Assembly: GCA_025526915.1 (NCBI GenBank)
Contig: JAHLKH010000098.1
Coordinates: 32,595-96,594 of the forward strand
Reading direction: 5' to 3'
Length of the DNA stretch: 64,000 bases
Origin: Entophlyctis helioformis
Taxonomy: Eukaryota > Chytridiomycota > Chytridiomycetes > Chytridiales > Chytriomycetaceae
Shown: positions 1-12,751 of the stretch, one piece after another
Layout of the letters: each line of letters opens with the position of its first letter
Position numbering within the stretch: position 1 is the stretch's first letter
Made by a program: the position numbers and the translations under genes
Notes under the pieces: generated by a model
Database searches by the model: none
What the model was told of the DNA's origin: nothing
What the model saw: the letters and a program-made list of their open reading frames with translations, nothing else

Positions 1-85
1 AGTGCCCGCCAAGTAACAGACAGCCAGACAGCCAGACAGACAGCCAGATAGCCAGACAGCCAGACAGCAGCAGCCGCAGCCGCCC

Positions 86-2252
86 ATGATTAAGCTCGCC
101 AAAGCGTCACTCCAAGCGTCACCCAAAGCGTCACGCCAACCTCGCCTACAAGCACAGTCACGCTCAGAGCGCCTCACTGCCAGCCCACCGCTGTGGCTGG
201 CTGCCGTCCTCGGCCTGGCCCTGCTGCTGGCCCCGCCCGCCGCGGCCTCGCTCGTGGTGCTCTCGACCAACGAGACCTACCAGGTGCGTGCTCCGCCGCC
301 GTTGCTTTCCAACAGAAGCCGCATGACTGGCTCGCTCGTGGCCCGATCTGCCATCCTGTCAAGCCATCCTGTCAAGCCTGCCACCTTGCCATCTTGCCAA
401 CACCTACTGACTCTTGCCGTCCATGGCCATCTGGCCTCATGTCTGCCTGCCTTGTCTGCCTTGTCTGCCCTTGCTCGCTTATCGTCTCGATGTGTCTTCT
501 CCGATCCGCAACTCCGCCCTGACCCAACAGGACAGAAGCGCCGCGTTCGGGCCGCGTCTGTCCGATGCCCGTAAGCCCAAAAGCCGTCTTTGCAGACACA
601 CATGGACACACACAGAGACTGACCCTGCATCCATATTCACGCAGTAGGAAGCGCCGTCAGAGGCATTCTGATCCCGATCGGCACGCTCGGCGACACCATC
701 CCAGAAACGGGCTGCAACCCCCTCCCCAGCCAGACCATCCATCGCGTCTTACTTCCTCGCATCGCCGGTGCATCGCCACCACCACCACCACCAACTACGA
801 AGCCCGGCTCTGAAGGCACAGACACAGACACAGACACAGATACAGACACCATGGCAGCCGAATACGTCCACAAGATCCGTCTTGTGCCGCAGGACGACTC
901 GTCCAGCGTGCCGTGGATCGCCATGGTCCAGCGCGGCGACTGCAGCTTCGCCCGCAAGGTGCGCGCCATGCAAGACTCTGGCGCGTCGGCCGTCGTCGTG
1001 GGCGACAACTCGCATTTCGGCGACCTCATCACCATGTACGGCCAGGGCAACACCACCGACATCCGCATCCCCAGCGTGTTCATTGCGCAGTGGGCGTACA
1101 GAGACATTCGCTACCTGGCCGCACGCGGCATGATTGACCTGTCTCGGCGTCGGCTGGCTGAAGAGGCGGTTGGTGGCAGTGTCGCGAGGGGCGTTGGGGC
1201 AGAGGTTGGAGATGAGGTTGAGGAGCACGGGAAGACGGCTGCAGAGGGCAGCGAGTCGCGCAAAGTGGGGAACGGATCGCCGTTTGCCCAAGCACGCGCT
1301 AGAGATGCAACGCCAGTAACAGCTGCAGATACTGTTCAAGCCCCGCCACCCAGCCCGCCGCACAAGTACTCGTGGGAGTCTGACGTGCATATCGAGAGAC
1401 TGCATGTCGCGTCCAGCACAGACGCCACGACGCAGACAGACCCCGACACTTCCAGAGCGTCCGATGACAACGACGACATTCACGACATTGACGGCATTGA
1501 TGACCATGACCATGACCATGACCGTGCCGGAAACCACGCCCACGCAGCACTCGACCACATGGACTGCAAGCAGATCGGCATGCCGTGTCTGTGGATCGAG
1601 ATCACCCCCAACGACACGGACCTCCCTGTTCTCGACGTCCTCATCGTGACGCTCCTCTCCCTCGTCTGCCCGATTGTCGTCATGTTCTGCCTGTACTACA
1701 CGTGGATGGTCATGCAGGCGCGCATCGCCCGGCCGCCGATGGTGTCCGTGGTCGATGTCGGGCGTCTCAGGCTCAAGGTGTTTTTCAAGGAAAAATGCGT
1801 CGGCAACGATCCGACGACCTGTGGTGCGTGGCGGCTCTCGATACTGGATGCGTCTGTGTGTTTGCATGCCCGTGGTGCTGACAATGATGAGTATGGATCC
1901 CTCCCCGTGCACACAGCCATATGCCTGGACGATTTTGAAGACGAGGACGAGTTGCGCGTGTTGGCCATCTGCCGGCACGAGTTCCATGCGCAGTGTGAGT
2001 GCCGCCTCGACCTGTTGTGCTCATTGCATCATTCCACGGTTCTGCTCTCTGACACTGGTACACCCTGCATATCCAGGCGTGGATCCGTGGCTCATGAACC
2101 ATAGCCGGATATGCCCCATTTGCAAACGTGACAGCATGCCGCCAACCGAGCGCACGCCGCTGCTCGCCCACCTTCCACCACGCGCGGCTGCACTTCCCGC
2201 ACTTCCCGCACCTCCCGCGACGACTGCAATAACCGTCACAACAGTAGCGTGA
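86..2252 (+). CDS. PA-TM-RING E3 ubiquitin ligase (RNF13/RNF167-like)
   Basis: Five exons: 86-283, 531-570, 645-1823, 1917-1994, 2077-2252, 1671 nt, 556 residues, all joining in frame. The N terminus is a signal peptide (hydrophobic run LAAVLGLALLLAPPAAA). A protease-associated domain follows, with AFGPRL, ETGCNPL and WIAMVQRGDCSFARKV. One membrane segment (around VLIVTLLSLVCPIVVMFCL) is followed by a RING-H2 finger. Splicing is needed to see the finger: the third intron restores CAICLDDF and the fourth restores HAQCVDPWL, ending in CPICKRD, so all eight zinc ligands are present. Family knowledge: these endosomal or vacuolar membrane ligases display the PA domain in the lumen and ubiquitinate cargo on the cytosolic side. 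The Asp/His-rich stretch before the membrane segment is low complexity. The intron between exons 1 and 2 holds TGTCTGCC-type repeats. Confidence 0.88.
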
Positions 2253-2463
2253 CAAGACCATGTCACACACTCCCTGTACTTACCCCCTGCATGCCGACTG
2301 CACCTCTTCCAGCCTCTTCGACTGTTACTCTTTTTTGCAACCATTGCACAACACACGGCACACGCGCCACAGCCACCCGAAGAATGAACACCCCAGTTAA
2401 TACCCGCTGTATTCGATCAACAAGAGAGGGAGGGGAGGTGGAGAGGGCATGTCCAAGAACGCT

Positions 2464-5400
2464 CTACTGGCCCAGCACGCTCTTGACGATACACTCAATG
2501 AGCAGACACAGGAGCAGCCGGTTGAGCTCAACGACCTGGAGCATGTTGAACAGGCGCGTCATGCCGAGAATAGCATTGAGGCGGCCGACGACGCGCGCAA
2601 CGGTTTCCAGGCTGCCACGGAGACCCGAGCCGGGCTCACCGCCGCCGACAAGCAACGCCTTGGCGCGGCTGCGCGTGTCAGCTTTCTGGGCATCGGTGCG
2701 GGCGGGGATCTGCGGCGGCATGCGGGGGAGGTCGGAAAAGTCAACGGTAAAGACAAGGTCGCCGCCGGCGGCTTGGCCGCGGGCGACCGTGTCCCACAGA
2801 CGCGTGCCGAGAGCCGCCTGCCACTGGCGCATGGCGAGGGCTTGCGTGCCGCCGAAATGGCTGTCGGGCCACACGGCGCCGGCGACGCTGGCGAGGTAGC
2901 GCTCGACGGCCGGCTCGCTCATGGCGGTCTCGACCTTGCCCTGCAGCCATGCCGACATGGTGTTGCCGTACGTCTGGTGCAGGACGACGCGCACCATGTG
3001 GAGACCCTGTGCGCGGATCCACTGCGTCGGCGACGTGAGCTGGAACAGCTCTTCGATGGTCGTGAACGTGTGCTCGAGGATGAGGGCGAGGTCGTGCTTG
3101 GACAGGCGGGATTGCTCCGTGGGCAGCAGCTCGTGCGACCGCAGATGCGTCGACGACCGCCGTTTCGTGATGCCTGGGCCGGCCGTCGGGGTCGGCATGT
3201 CCGAGTCGTCGCGGTCGCCGTCGCGGTCGCCGTCCGTGTCGTAGCGGTCAGAAAAGGAGCTCGACGACGAGCTGGACGACGAGCTCAAGGCGTACATTTG
3301 ATGTGCACCACCACCACCGCTGCCACCGCTGCGGTCAACACTGCCCACCACCGACGTCACAGTGGACGTGGACGTGACGACGTCCGTGATCGACTGGTAC
3401 GCGCCAACAGCGCCAGACGTGGACACGGTCGCCACCGACACGGCAGCCGCCACAACGCCCTCGCCCGTGGCAACGGTGGCCTTCTTGATCGCCGTGCCAG
3501 CGCTCTTGAACGCGCGGAACATCATCTGCTGCAGCTCGCCGTTCGACGCCGACGGCCGCAGCCCGCCGACGGCCGCGGTATCGGCATCCGACGGCATGTG
3601 CGCCAGGCCGGCCGCCATGCCCGTCGCTCCAACAAGGCCGAAGCGCTGCGCCGTCGTGTGTCGACGGCCACGCGATGCAGCAGCCGTTTGCGCGTCGTCA
3701 GCCACAGGGCGGGCAACAAACGCAAGGACGTGGTCCGAGAGCGCGAGGAGTGGGTCAGCCGCGACGCGATGGATCCAGACCTCGAGGGCGGTGGCCAGCT
3801 TGGCACGCGCGGCAGCACGGCGTTCTGCTTCGGCGCGGTCGGCGTCGCGGTCGGTTGCCAGAGCCGCCGATGATGACGACGAGCCGAGTTGCAAGAGACC
3901 TGTCCGCAACGACGACGACGAGGACGCCTTGACCAGCGACGGCATGGCCGAGCCGAACCCGCCGACACCACTTGCACCACTGCCGTTGCCGTCTTCGGCA
4001 GGGCGAGCCGGCATGGGCAAGCGGTCCATTTTCGCAAAATGCGCCAGCAGCGCACGGTGCAGCCGTTCAAAGTCGGTGTACGTCTTGGACACGGTCCACT
4101 GCCCGAGGCTGCCCGACACGCTCAAACGGAACACGGCCGGCTCGGCGGGTTTGGCGGCCGGCTGCCCGCCCATCATGCCACCGAGACCCAGGAACGAGTC
4201 GCCGCGCGAGGGGCGTCGGCCCGCTCGGCATCCACGTCGACGGCATCGACGCTCAGTGTGCAGGCCGCCAGGTCGACAAACACGGGTCGCGCGGGGGCAG
4301 CCGGGTTCGCGTCCGCGTCGGTTTCGTCGGCAAGCATGTCGCGCAGGGCAACGACCTCGGTCTGGAGGCCGACTTTGGTCTCGAGCAGCGCCGGGAACGT
4401 GTCCGGGTCAGCCGACTCCATGTCGATGCTAATCGAGTGGATGCGTCGCAGGTGCTCCTCGATGACGATCTGCAGTTTGCGTGCGCGTGTCACGGGCGGC
4501 AGAGGCGGCGGCGGCTGAGGTATCGCGCGGCGGCAGCGGCGGCTTCGTCTGTGACTTCTGCGCCTGCGTTTCCGTAGTGGTGGGGGCAACGGTCGTGTCG
4601 AGGTCGGCAGCGACCGTCGCAGCCACCTCGGCATAAAACGTCGAGTCCTTGAACGCGTTGAACGAGCGGCCATGAAGGAACGCCTCCACGCGGTGCTGGA
4701 GCGGCAGCAGCACGTCGGGACCGGGCCGGTCACGGATATCCCGTCGGAGCTCAGCCACAAACGCGCGGGTCGCTGCCGCGTCACCGAAATCCACGCCAAG
4801 GCCATCACGGCCATCGGCCTCGGAGGTCGATCCGGCATCGCTGGCAGAATCCAGCCCGCCGCCAAACACGCTGTCGAGCACCTGGCAAGCATCAGCGCGG
4901 AGGGCCTCTGTATCCGTGAGACTCTCGGTCGTGCCGGACGGGCCACCGTCGCTCGGCGCGTCAAGGGCATGCCCGCCCATGTGCGCCAGCTGGCGGAACG
5001 TGTCGGCCATGATGTACAGCTGCAGGTACGCCAGCCCGTCCTCGTCGCCGGTCGCTCCATGTATCCCATGAACGCAGCCAGGCCAGGCCCGTTCCTGAGC
5101 ACATCCGCAGCCGTGACTTGCACGTCCACGTCGCGCTTCTTGTCCGTCTCTGCTGTTGTTGTGTCGGCGAACAGCGCGTCGGGGCCAGCGGCGCCAGACA
5201 CGGACACGGTGCTGGGCGAGCGGTGCACGCCGGCCTGGCTGATCTTGGCCTTGGACGACCGGCGCTCGGGGTACACGGCGCTGTTGGGCGACGTCGACGT
5301 CGTGCCACTGCCAGCCGGATCCCTCATCCGCAGCCCGCCGTCGACACAGAGCGAGGCGGCAACGGTGGCGCCGCATCCTTCTTGCCAGCCACGGCTCCCT

Positions 5401-6740
5401 TTGCGTCATTTGCGTCCTTTGCCTTTTTCTGCAGCGCGCCGAGCAGCATCTCGTTGATGCGGTCCGGGTCAGCAAACTTGTTGACAATCGGGAGGAGCAC
5501 AGACGTGGCGACAATCTCGCGAACGATGCTAAAGACGACCGACGACGAGCGGTCGGCGCGCGGGAGGATGTGGATGGAGATGCGCATGGCGAGGTCGCGG
5601 AGGTGCTCGTGCACGTCGGCGTCGGTGACGATGCGGTTGAACACGGAGCGTGGGTTCGAGGCCCGGTAGTCTGCGAGCGACTGGCCGCTTGCTTCCAAGA
5701 ACCTGTACTCGCGCTGGCCACACGCGTCGGCAGTTCATCGTGGGTCGTGAGTCGTGAGTCGTGAGTCGTGAGTCGTGGATTGCCAGATACACACACGCGG
5801 CGCCACTCACCACATGCGTCAGGATCGTTTTGATGAGCGACAAGACCAACGTCGCCGGGTTGAGCCTGCTGCCCATGAAGCCGAGGGTGGTAAACGCCTC
5901 GCGCAGACTCACCGTCACCGAGTCGGGGAACTCGGTGCTCCGCGAATGGTTGACGCGGGTATACCAGCCGTCGATAAAGTCGCGCACAATGTACGAGATG
6001 ATGCGGTCGAGTTGGGCGAGGATACCCGGCGGCACATCGGCGATGTCGGCAGGGAGATCGCCGGCCGCGATGGCAGCAGCACGGGCAGCCATCTCGGCGG
6101 TAAAGGCCGCGACGATGGGGTCGCTGTCGACGGCCGGGTCTGATGGCGATCGCGACGCGAGCAGCGCGGTGAGGCGGTCGTAGCCCGAGACGGATGGCCG
6201 TTGGAGGGAGGCCCACGCGCGGCCGAGGCCGAACGCAGCGGCCACGATGGCCACCAGAGCGGCGAGCCGCGGCGACAGGTACACGAGGCCGACGACGGCG
6301 ATGAGGACGGCAGCGAGGACGTCTGGCGCGGTTGTTTTGAGCAGCTCCTTGAGCGGGTCGGGAGCGAACCTGAGACGGGTGTCGACCAGCGCCGCGACGG
6401 ACTGCTGCGACGGCAGGATCGATCTGAAGGCCGCACGCAGGGGGTTGGGTGCATGGCTCTTGTCGCCGACGGCATCGTCGTGGTTGGCGTCGCTGCCGTG
6501 GGAGGGCGACACGTGGGCGTTGGCGTCGCTGTCACTGGCAGCCGACGCCGCAGACGCCGCAGACGGCGGGTTGGATGATGCAGCCGAGCGGTGGACAAGG
6601 CCGGCGGACGCAGCCGGATTGGCGAGCGACGAGCCCGTGGCCAGCAGGACGGCCGGCGGGACGGCGGCGGCGTGTGCACCAGAGCGGCTGTCTTGGACGC
6701 CGTCGCTGCTGGCGCTGGGTTCTGTCGATGGCGAAGACAT
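2464..6740 (-). CDS. Sorting nexin with PXA, RGS, PX and nexin-C domains (SNX13/14/25, Mdm1-like)
   Basis: Two exons: 6740-5811 and 5713-2464, about 1,393 residues. Order: Ser/Ala-rich N terminus, two membrane segments (near LAAVLIAVVGLVYL and LAALVAIVAAAFGLG), PXA domain (IISYIVRDFIDGWY, EFPDSVTVSLREAF), RGS domain (NGPGLAAFMGYMER then DEDGLAYLQLYIMAD), a short basic helix, PX domain (FRLSVSGSLGQWTVSKTYTDFERLHRAL, shown here by its F-R-L and Y-T-D-F-E core), and the nexin-C domain (ELFQLTSPTQWIRAQGL). Family role: ER-anchored tether at contact sites with endosomes, vacuole or lipid droplets. Four frame changes break the reading frame near 5335, 5062, 4510 and 4200: three are one-base deletions and one is a one-base gain. 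Adding two bases to 4180 gives a multiple of three, so assembly error is likelier than a pseudogene. Confidence 0.82.
5740..5778. repeat. 7-bp tandem repeat in sorting nexin intron
   Basis: Unit GTGAGTC (GTCGTGA) repeated about five times inside the single sorting-nexin intron. On the transcribed strand it reads as GACTCAC, a pyrimidine-containing array close to the 3' splice site. Confidence 0.85.
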
Positions 6741-6910
6741 GGCGGCGGGTGGTGGTGAAGGTGGCGGCGGCGTTTCTGTTGTTGATGTTGGGCGACTGGC
6801 CGGCGGGTGGACTGGCGGGTGGACTGGCGGGTGGAGTGGAAGGCAGGCAGTTGGCAGCCGAGGAGGTGAGCGTCTGGATGGGCTGCTGCTCTGTGGCTAC
6901 TCTGTGGCTA

Positions 6911-6962
6911 CGTAAGAGCGTAAGAGCGTAGGTGCGTAGGTGCGTAAGAGCGCAAGAGCGGC
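6911..6962. repeat. 8-bp tandem repeat in intergenic region
   Basis: Units of GTAAGAGC and GTAGGTGC alternate in the 285-bp gap between the 5' end of the sorting nexin gene and the 3' end of the next minus-strand gene. No gene is seen in this gap. Confidence 0.8.
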
Positions 6963-7025
6963 GTGAGCGTGCACGCCGTGGATTTGCACGCAGACGCAAA
7001 CGCAGACGCAAATGCCACGCCGCGT

Positions 7026-10000
7026 TCATTGCCGGCCAGAGCCAGATCCGCCACCAATAGGACCACCACTTGGGCCACCACTTGGGCCACCAGGACCATC
7101 TTGGCTACCACTGGAGCCATCTTGGCCAGACGCCCCGCCCGCAGTCGCGCACATCTCGGCCGCAAGCACAAGCCGCTCAAACGACACGGCCGAGCTCTCG
7201 CTGACCGTGCGGTCCCTGCGTCCCTCGCCCGTCTCGTGGCTCTCGTCCTTCTCGTCCTTCTCGTCCTTCTCGTCCTTCTCGTCGGTCTGCCCTTGCCCTT
7301 CCTGCCCCTGTCGCACTTCCCCCTTGACTGCGCAGCCACCGCCAGCCGGGCCAGACAGCGGCCCCGCAGGCTCGGGAAAGCAGATGCGCCACTGCTTAAT
7401 GTCCGTCACCCAGTTGTCCAGCACGAGCGGCTGGATCGTGCAGCCGCGGTTGGCCAGGTCGCCCCACGCCTCCTGGAACACCGCCAGGCTGCGTGCGAGC
7501 TGTTCGTCGTCGGCGCCTGGTGGCATCCCCCCGGCCGTCTCTTTCGCCGTCTCTGTCGCCGTCTCTGCCGCTGCGTGCGCAGGCGTCGAGGGTCGTGCGG
7601 CCGTGTCCTTTCTGTCGTGAGCCGCGAGTGCACTGTCCGGACCGAACGCGTCAAACGACGTGTGTCCGTGAACCGTCCAATCGTCCCCCGTCAGCGTCTG
7701 CTCGCTCTGCATCCTCGGCATGCCCTGCATGCTTGACAAGCCCGGCATACTGGGCATACTGGGCATACTGGGTAAGCCAGGCTCGTGCGACGCGCTGGCC
7801 CACGGCGCTGGCCCACTACGGCTGTCGCCCGTCTCGCCAAGACGTCCGAGTCCATCCGACACACACCCCGGCTGCATCTCGCCAAGTGCCGGTCCAACCG
7901 CAGAGAACGGCTTGGCCATCCCGCCTCCACCGCCAACACCGCCAACACCATCGAAAAACTCTTGGGTGAGCGTGGCAGAGATGCTGGGCAGCCGCTGCCG
8001 GCCCGTGAACGGCAGTTCCTGGATACCGGGCACCGTGATCCCGCCACCACCACCGCCACCGACGCCGATGCCGCCACCGCCCATGACGTCGCCCAAGTCG
8101 AACCGCGTGCCACTCATGTACGATGCATGGCCGCCGTCCGCGTGGAAACATGGCGTGAGAAGCGACGACGAGGACGAAGAGGATGCCGATAGTAAGGCAG
8201 AGGAGGAGAGCGACGATGCGGATGAGGTCTCGGGACGGCGGCCAAACGATGGCAGCTTGAACGGGTCGTAGGAGAGAATGTCCATGGACAGACGGCGCAC
8301 ATGGCGCCGTGGAATGGCTGGATGCGCGACCCCGAACGCCAAGTCTGCTGCTACGTGTGGCGGGAAGCTGTCCACTGGATGCCGGCCACTGGTGCTCATG
8401 CCAGTCGGCCAGTCGCCGTCCAAGTGGTCGTCGACGTGAAGCTGAGAGTGCTGCTGCTGCTGCTGCTGCTGCTGTTGAGTCATGCAACCACGTTTGGTAG
8501 GCGTTGTGGGAAAGTCAGTCTGTAAATCATGCGCGGATAGGCTGCCGTCGACCTGGGAAAGCATCAGCAGCGAGTGCTGGTTGGGGGATTCGAGAAGCAT
8601 CGAGAGATCGGGCGATCCTCCACGTGCCGCCGATGACCGTACGCCAGCTGTCTCGCGACACGGCGTGCTGGCCATGCTAAGACGGATCGTGTCGCGTCCA
8701 CTCGGTCCGGTGCACGGACCAGCAGACGCTGCGCGGTACGCAGCAAACCGGCCATTGCGACCGAATCGGCCGTTGAGAAAGTCGGGCACCGTGCCACCGC
8801 CACTGTTGCTGCTGCTGCTAGTGCCGCATGGTGTGCTGTACCACGACGGCACAAGCGGCTGGATCGAGCTGCCTAGCCCATCGCCAAACGGCCTCGTCTC
8901 GCTCGCGGTCAGGTCGATGATGCTGTCCAGGTGACCGTCGCTGGCCAGCCCACCCGTGGCAGACCGATTCGCCGCCGCGGTACTAGGGCTCACGGAAGTG
9001 GTCGGTGACGCACCGCCGTGTCTACGATCCGCCACGCCACTCGCACGCACATCAAAGCCGAAGCCAAAGGCAAACTGCGATCGTGGACACGATCCGCCCT
9101 GCAGCACGCACATGGACTGCACCGACTCGGATTTGAGCAGCGGCGAGCTGGGGTACAGGTTATCGCTCATGTGCCGCACGGTTGTGCCTGCGACACGCGT
9201 GCCCACACGGCTCGGGCTGGAGGGATCGCCCCTGCTCGAGCCTGGCCCAGCAGTCTGGTCGTACATGAAGCTCGACACGGAGAGAAAGCTCGACCGTGAT
9301 GTTGACAGCGACGACGAGAGGGACGTGTCAGACACTCGATGGGACGTGCGGAGCGACGACGACGAGGCGGACAGACGCGAGATGACCGAAGTGGACGATG
9401 ATGCGCTGGCTGCTGACGGCGGTGTTGTTGCTGACGAGGGATGCGACGGGGTTGTGGGGGCAGACCGACCTGCGAGCAGGCCTGACCGACTGGTGTCACG
9501 CGATGGCGACCACGTGCTAGATGCTGTACTTACAGGCGGCTGACTGCCAGACACGCGCGTCTTCTCGCAGTCCATGCCGTGCTGCTGGCCGAGCGTTGCA
9601 GGCTGCTGGGACAGGCGTGGCAAGCGTGGCTTGGCAGATGCGGGCCTGTGAGGAGCAGAGGCAAGCGACGACGGCATCATGCCGGGCGTGGGCTTGCGCA
9701 CGGCGTTTGGGCGAGTGGACGAGCCTGCCGGAAGCACAAACGCGTCGGCCGTACGCGAGCCAGCACGCGAGCCAGCAGGAGCACGCGAGCCAGCAGGAGC
9801 ATGTGCACCAGCAGCACCAGCGTGTGCCGAGCCCTCAGTCTTGACGGGCACGCGATGCAGCTTGGACTGGCCGGCGTGGGGCAGCGAGCAGCGCGGCAGC
9901 ACGGCGGTGGCCCAGACGTCTGCGACGGCCTTTGCGGTGATGAGGGCGTCGTCGCAGCGGCACTCGGCCAGCACGGCCGACCACAGCGCGCGCATCTCGT

Positions 10001-11145
10001 CGGGCCGCCGCGTGCATTTCCTGATGGCGCGGCAGATGCGCTCCTTGTACGGCGGCACGGGCGAGTCTCGCAGCGCCTGTGCGTGCGTGAGACATGTGTG
10101 AGACAGCGTGAGACGGCGTGAGACATACGCGAGACAGCGTGAGACAGCACGACAGACAGCACGATAGACATGGGCGAGACATGGGCGAGACACGCACGTT
10201 GAGCACCGGCCAGCAGTCCATCAGGCGGTACACCTGCGCCCGCGACACGCTCCACTGCTTGAGAAAGTACGCCTCGATGGACTCGGCAGCCACGGCGCGG
10301 TACAGCTTGTGGACGATGATGGTGCGGATGGCGTCGACGGTCTCGCGGAACTGCGTCTGGCGCACGCCGAGCGGCAGCGTGCTCTGGACGCGCGGGTCGC
10401 CGATCTTGACGACCGTCGGCACGATGCGACGCTCCTGCGCCATGAGCGCCGGCCGGCCTTCCTGCTTGGCGGTGGTGGTGGTGGCGCCGTCCTGCTTGGT
10501 GTCGGGGGGCGTGCGGTGGTCGGCGTGGCGGGCTTGGGCTGCCGACAATGAAGACGACGACGACAACGACGACGGCGGCAGATTGCTCGTGTGCAGACGT
10601 GGGCTGCTGCTTTGGCCTTGTGTGCCTAGTGCGCCGCCTGCGCACTCGATGCGCTGCAAGGTGACGCACACGGCGGCAGCGTCTCGCGTCTCTCGGCGTG
10701 TCTCACCGTGTGTCTCGCCGCGTGTCTCGCTGCGTGTCTCACCGAGTGGTGGCTCTGTGCAGACGCCCGCGCCGAGCAAGGCGTCCTGCATGCACACATC
10801 GGCACCTTGGACGCCGCTACGGAGCGTGCGGATTGCGCCGTCTGCTGCCGTGGGCGTGCGGCCCTCCATGGCCACGTCGCCATCGCCATCCAAGGCGTCC
10901 ATCGCTGCGTCCACTGGAGGATCCACTGCTGGATCCACTCCTCCTCCATCCCCCGATGGCCCGCTGGATTTGCCTGCGGTGCCTGTCGTACCTGCGGTGC
11001 CACCGCCCGCACTCAGCCCGACCGGCCGGCCGTCCTCTGTGTTGCCCTCTGCCGCGCCATCGCACTGTGCCTCGAGCATGTCTCGCGGCTCCTGCGTCTG
11101 GTCGTGCGCTGGTCGACGATCCCTTGCACTTGCACTTGCACGCAT
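7026..11145 (-). CDS. Large low-complexity protein with a conserved N-terminal domain
   Basis: Two exons: about 11145-10198 and 10076-7026, about 1,332 residues if the ATG at 11145 is used; an in-frame ATG at 11079 is equally possible. No known name. The only ordered part is encoded on both sides of the intron: PTVVKIGDPRVQSTLPLGVR, then FRETVDAIRTIIVHKLYRAV, EAYFLKQWSVSRAQVYRLMD, then ERICRAIRKC and MRALWSAVLAEC. The S-R-A-Q-V-Y-R-L segment resembles a helix-turn-helix recognition helix, so DNA binding is possible but unproved. The rest is Ser/Gly/Pro-rich, with a glutamine run near 8450-8475, a Gly-rich stretch and an isolated conserved-looking segment near the C terminus (VLDNWVTDIKQWRICFPEP). 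This suggests a transcriptional or scaffold regulator. A consensus-like GTAAGT near 9533 might mark another intron. Confidence 0.6.
10083..10196. repeat. GTGAGAC-type minisatellite filling an intron
   Basis: The 121-bp intron (10077-10197) of the large low-complexity gene is almost wholly imperfect copies of GTGAGACA/GTGAGACAGC on the plus strand, that is TGTCTCAC on the transcribed strand. The same word fills an intron of the EBP1 gene. Confidence 0.8.
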
Positions 11146-11438
11146 GATGTGTGTGTGTGTGTGTGAGCTGGCTGCTGTCTCGCGGGCCCCTGCCTGTCTC
11201 GTTGCGCAGTCAACCCTGCTGCCTGCCCGCCCCTCGTCGCTCTGGCTTTGTCTCATACCGCCTGTTTCACACACTGCCCAAGCCACGGCTCTGACTCAGC
11301 CCAGATCTCCTGAGGACAGCCATGCACTCGCTCTTGGCCGCCGGTCCACGCTTTGCCAACAATCATCATCAATCAACAACACCAGCAGCAGCAGCAGCAG
11401 CAGCACACAGACCCAGCACACAGACCCCGCAGCAGCAC
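11146..11438. promoter_or_regulatory. Shared upstream region of two divergent genes
   Basis: About 290 bp separates the start of the minus-strand low-complexity gene from the ATG of the plus-strand Vps2 gene. It contains a short (GT)n run at 11149-11165 and an (AGC)n run at 11383-11403. No TATA-like element stands out. Bidirectional promoter function is inferred from gene orientation alone. Confidence 0.4.
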
Positions 11439-12498
11439 ATGGACTTGATCTTTGGCACCCGCAAGACACCGGCAGAGCTGCTCAAGCAGCACCAGCGCTC
11501 GCTCACAAAGGCCCAGCGTGACCTCGACAGGGAGCGCACGAAGCTCGAGCAGCAGGAGAAGAAGCTCATTGTGGACATCAAGAAGGCCGCAAAGGCCAAC
11601 CAGATGGTGCGTGGATGTAGCTGCCTGTGCTGTCTGCTTGTGTTGTCTGTGCTGTCTGTATGCATGTATGCCTGCGCTGCCTGTCGAGTGGCCCGAGTGT
11701 GTCTGCCCGCAGGATGCCGTCTGTCGGATGCTGGCCGTATCAGCCGGCATGGAACCACCCTGGCACCCAGCATGTGCCACAATGCGTGCGTGTGCCACAT
11801 CCGACATGCGACTGACATGGCATGCACCGACCGGCCGACCGACTGGCGGACGGATCGACGACCGCACGATCACCAGGGTGCTTGCAAAGTCATGGCCAAG
11901 GACCTCGTCCGCACCCGCCGCTACGTCCAAAAGTTTTACCAGATGCGCACACAGCTGCAGGCCGTGGCTCTCAAGATCCAAGTAAGCCCTGTGCCCATCA
12001 CACACACCTCTCTCATACACTCACATTCACGCACACTCGCACGCACGCAACAGACGCTGCGCTCGACGCAGCAAATGGCCGACGCCATGAAGGGCGTGAC
12101 CAAGGCGATGCGGTCCATGAACGGCCAGATCAACCTGCCGCAGATCACCAAGATCATGATGGACTTTGAGCGCGAGTCGGGCATGATGGAGATGAAGGAG
12201 GAGATGATGAACGACGCCATTGACGGCGTCATGGACGGCGACGACAATGAGGAGGAGGAGGACCAGATTGTCAACCAGGTGCTCGACGAGATTGGCATCA
12301 ACTTGAATCAGTCGGTGAGTGGGGGGGTTGTCACGTTGTCTCGACGTTGTTGTTGCTGTTGCTGTTGGTGTTGTCTCTGTGCACTGACACGCGTCGGAAC
12401 AGCTTGTGGATGCACCAAACAGCAAGCTGGGCAACAAGGCCGAGGCGGTCGAGGAAGACGACTTGCAGGCACGTCTCAACAGTCTGCGGCAAGAGTAG
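11439..12498 (+). CDS. VPS2: ESCRT-III subunit Vps2/CHMP2
   Basis: Four exons: 11439-11606, 11877-11981, 12054-12314, 12403-12498, 630 nt, 209 residues, the usual size for the family. The Snf7 fold is clear: MDLIFGTRKTPAELLKQHQR at the start, a basic first helix (KLEQQEKKLIVDIKKAAK), then VMAKDLVRTRRYVQKFY, TQQMADAMKGVTKAMRSMN, an acidic region, and a C-terminal MIM-like helix (DLQARLNSLRQE) that would bind the Vps4 MIT domain. Family role: with Vps24 it caps and remodels Snf7 filaments on endosomes and recruits Vps4 for membrane scission. The ATG was chosen because the upstream frame is only CAG/CA microsatellite. The first intron is rich in TGTCTG repeats. Confidence 0.95.
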
Positions 12499-12751
12499 CC
12501 CGCAGGATGGACAGCTGGACAGTCAGCCAGCCAGCCAGTCAGCCTGTTGCGTATCGGCAGCCGGCTGGGCACACCCGCAATCCAGTGTCTTTCCATACAA
12601 CATCCATTCATTCCCTCCATTGCCACCATTCGGTTGTTCGTTTGTGCGGTGCAGGTGTGCAGGTGTGTGTGTATGTGTGGTGCAGGCACAGACCCATCCG
12701 CGTGCAAAAAGAAACAAGAGCAGTTGCGGCCAGACGCGCGTGGTTTGGCGT

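Noticed and set aside
2449..3873. Plus-strand open frame of 474 codons
   Set aside because: It is the antisense shadow of the sorting nexin PX/nexin-C exon; Arg/Gly-rich composition and no domain.
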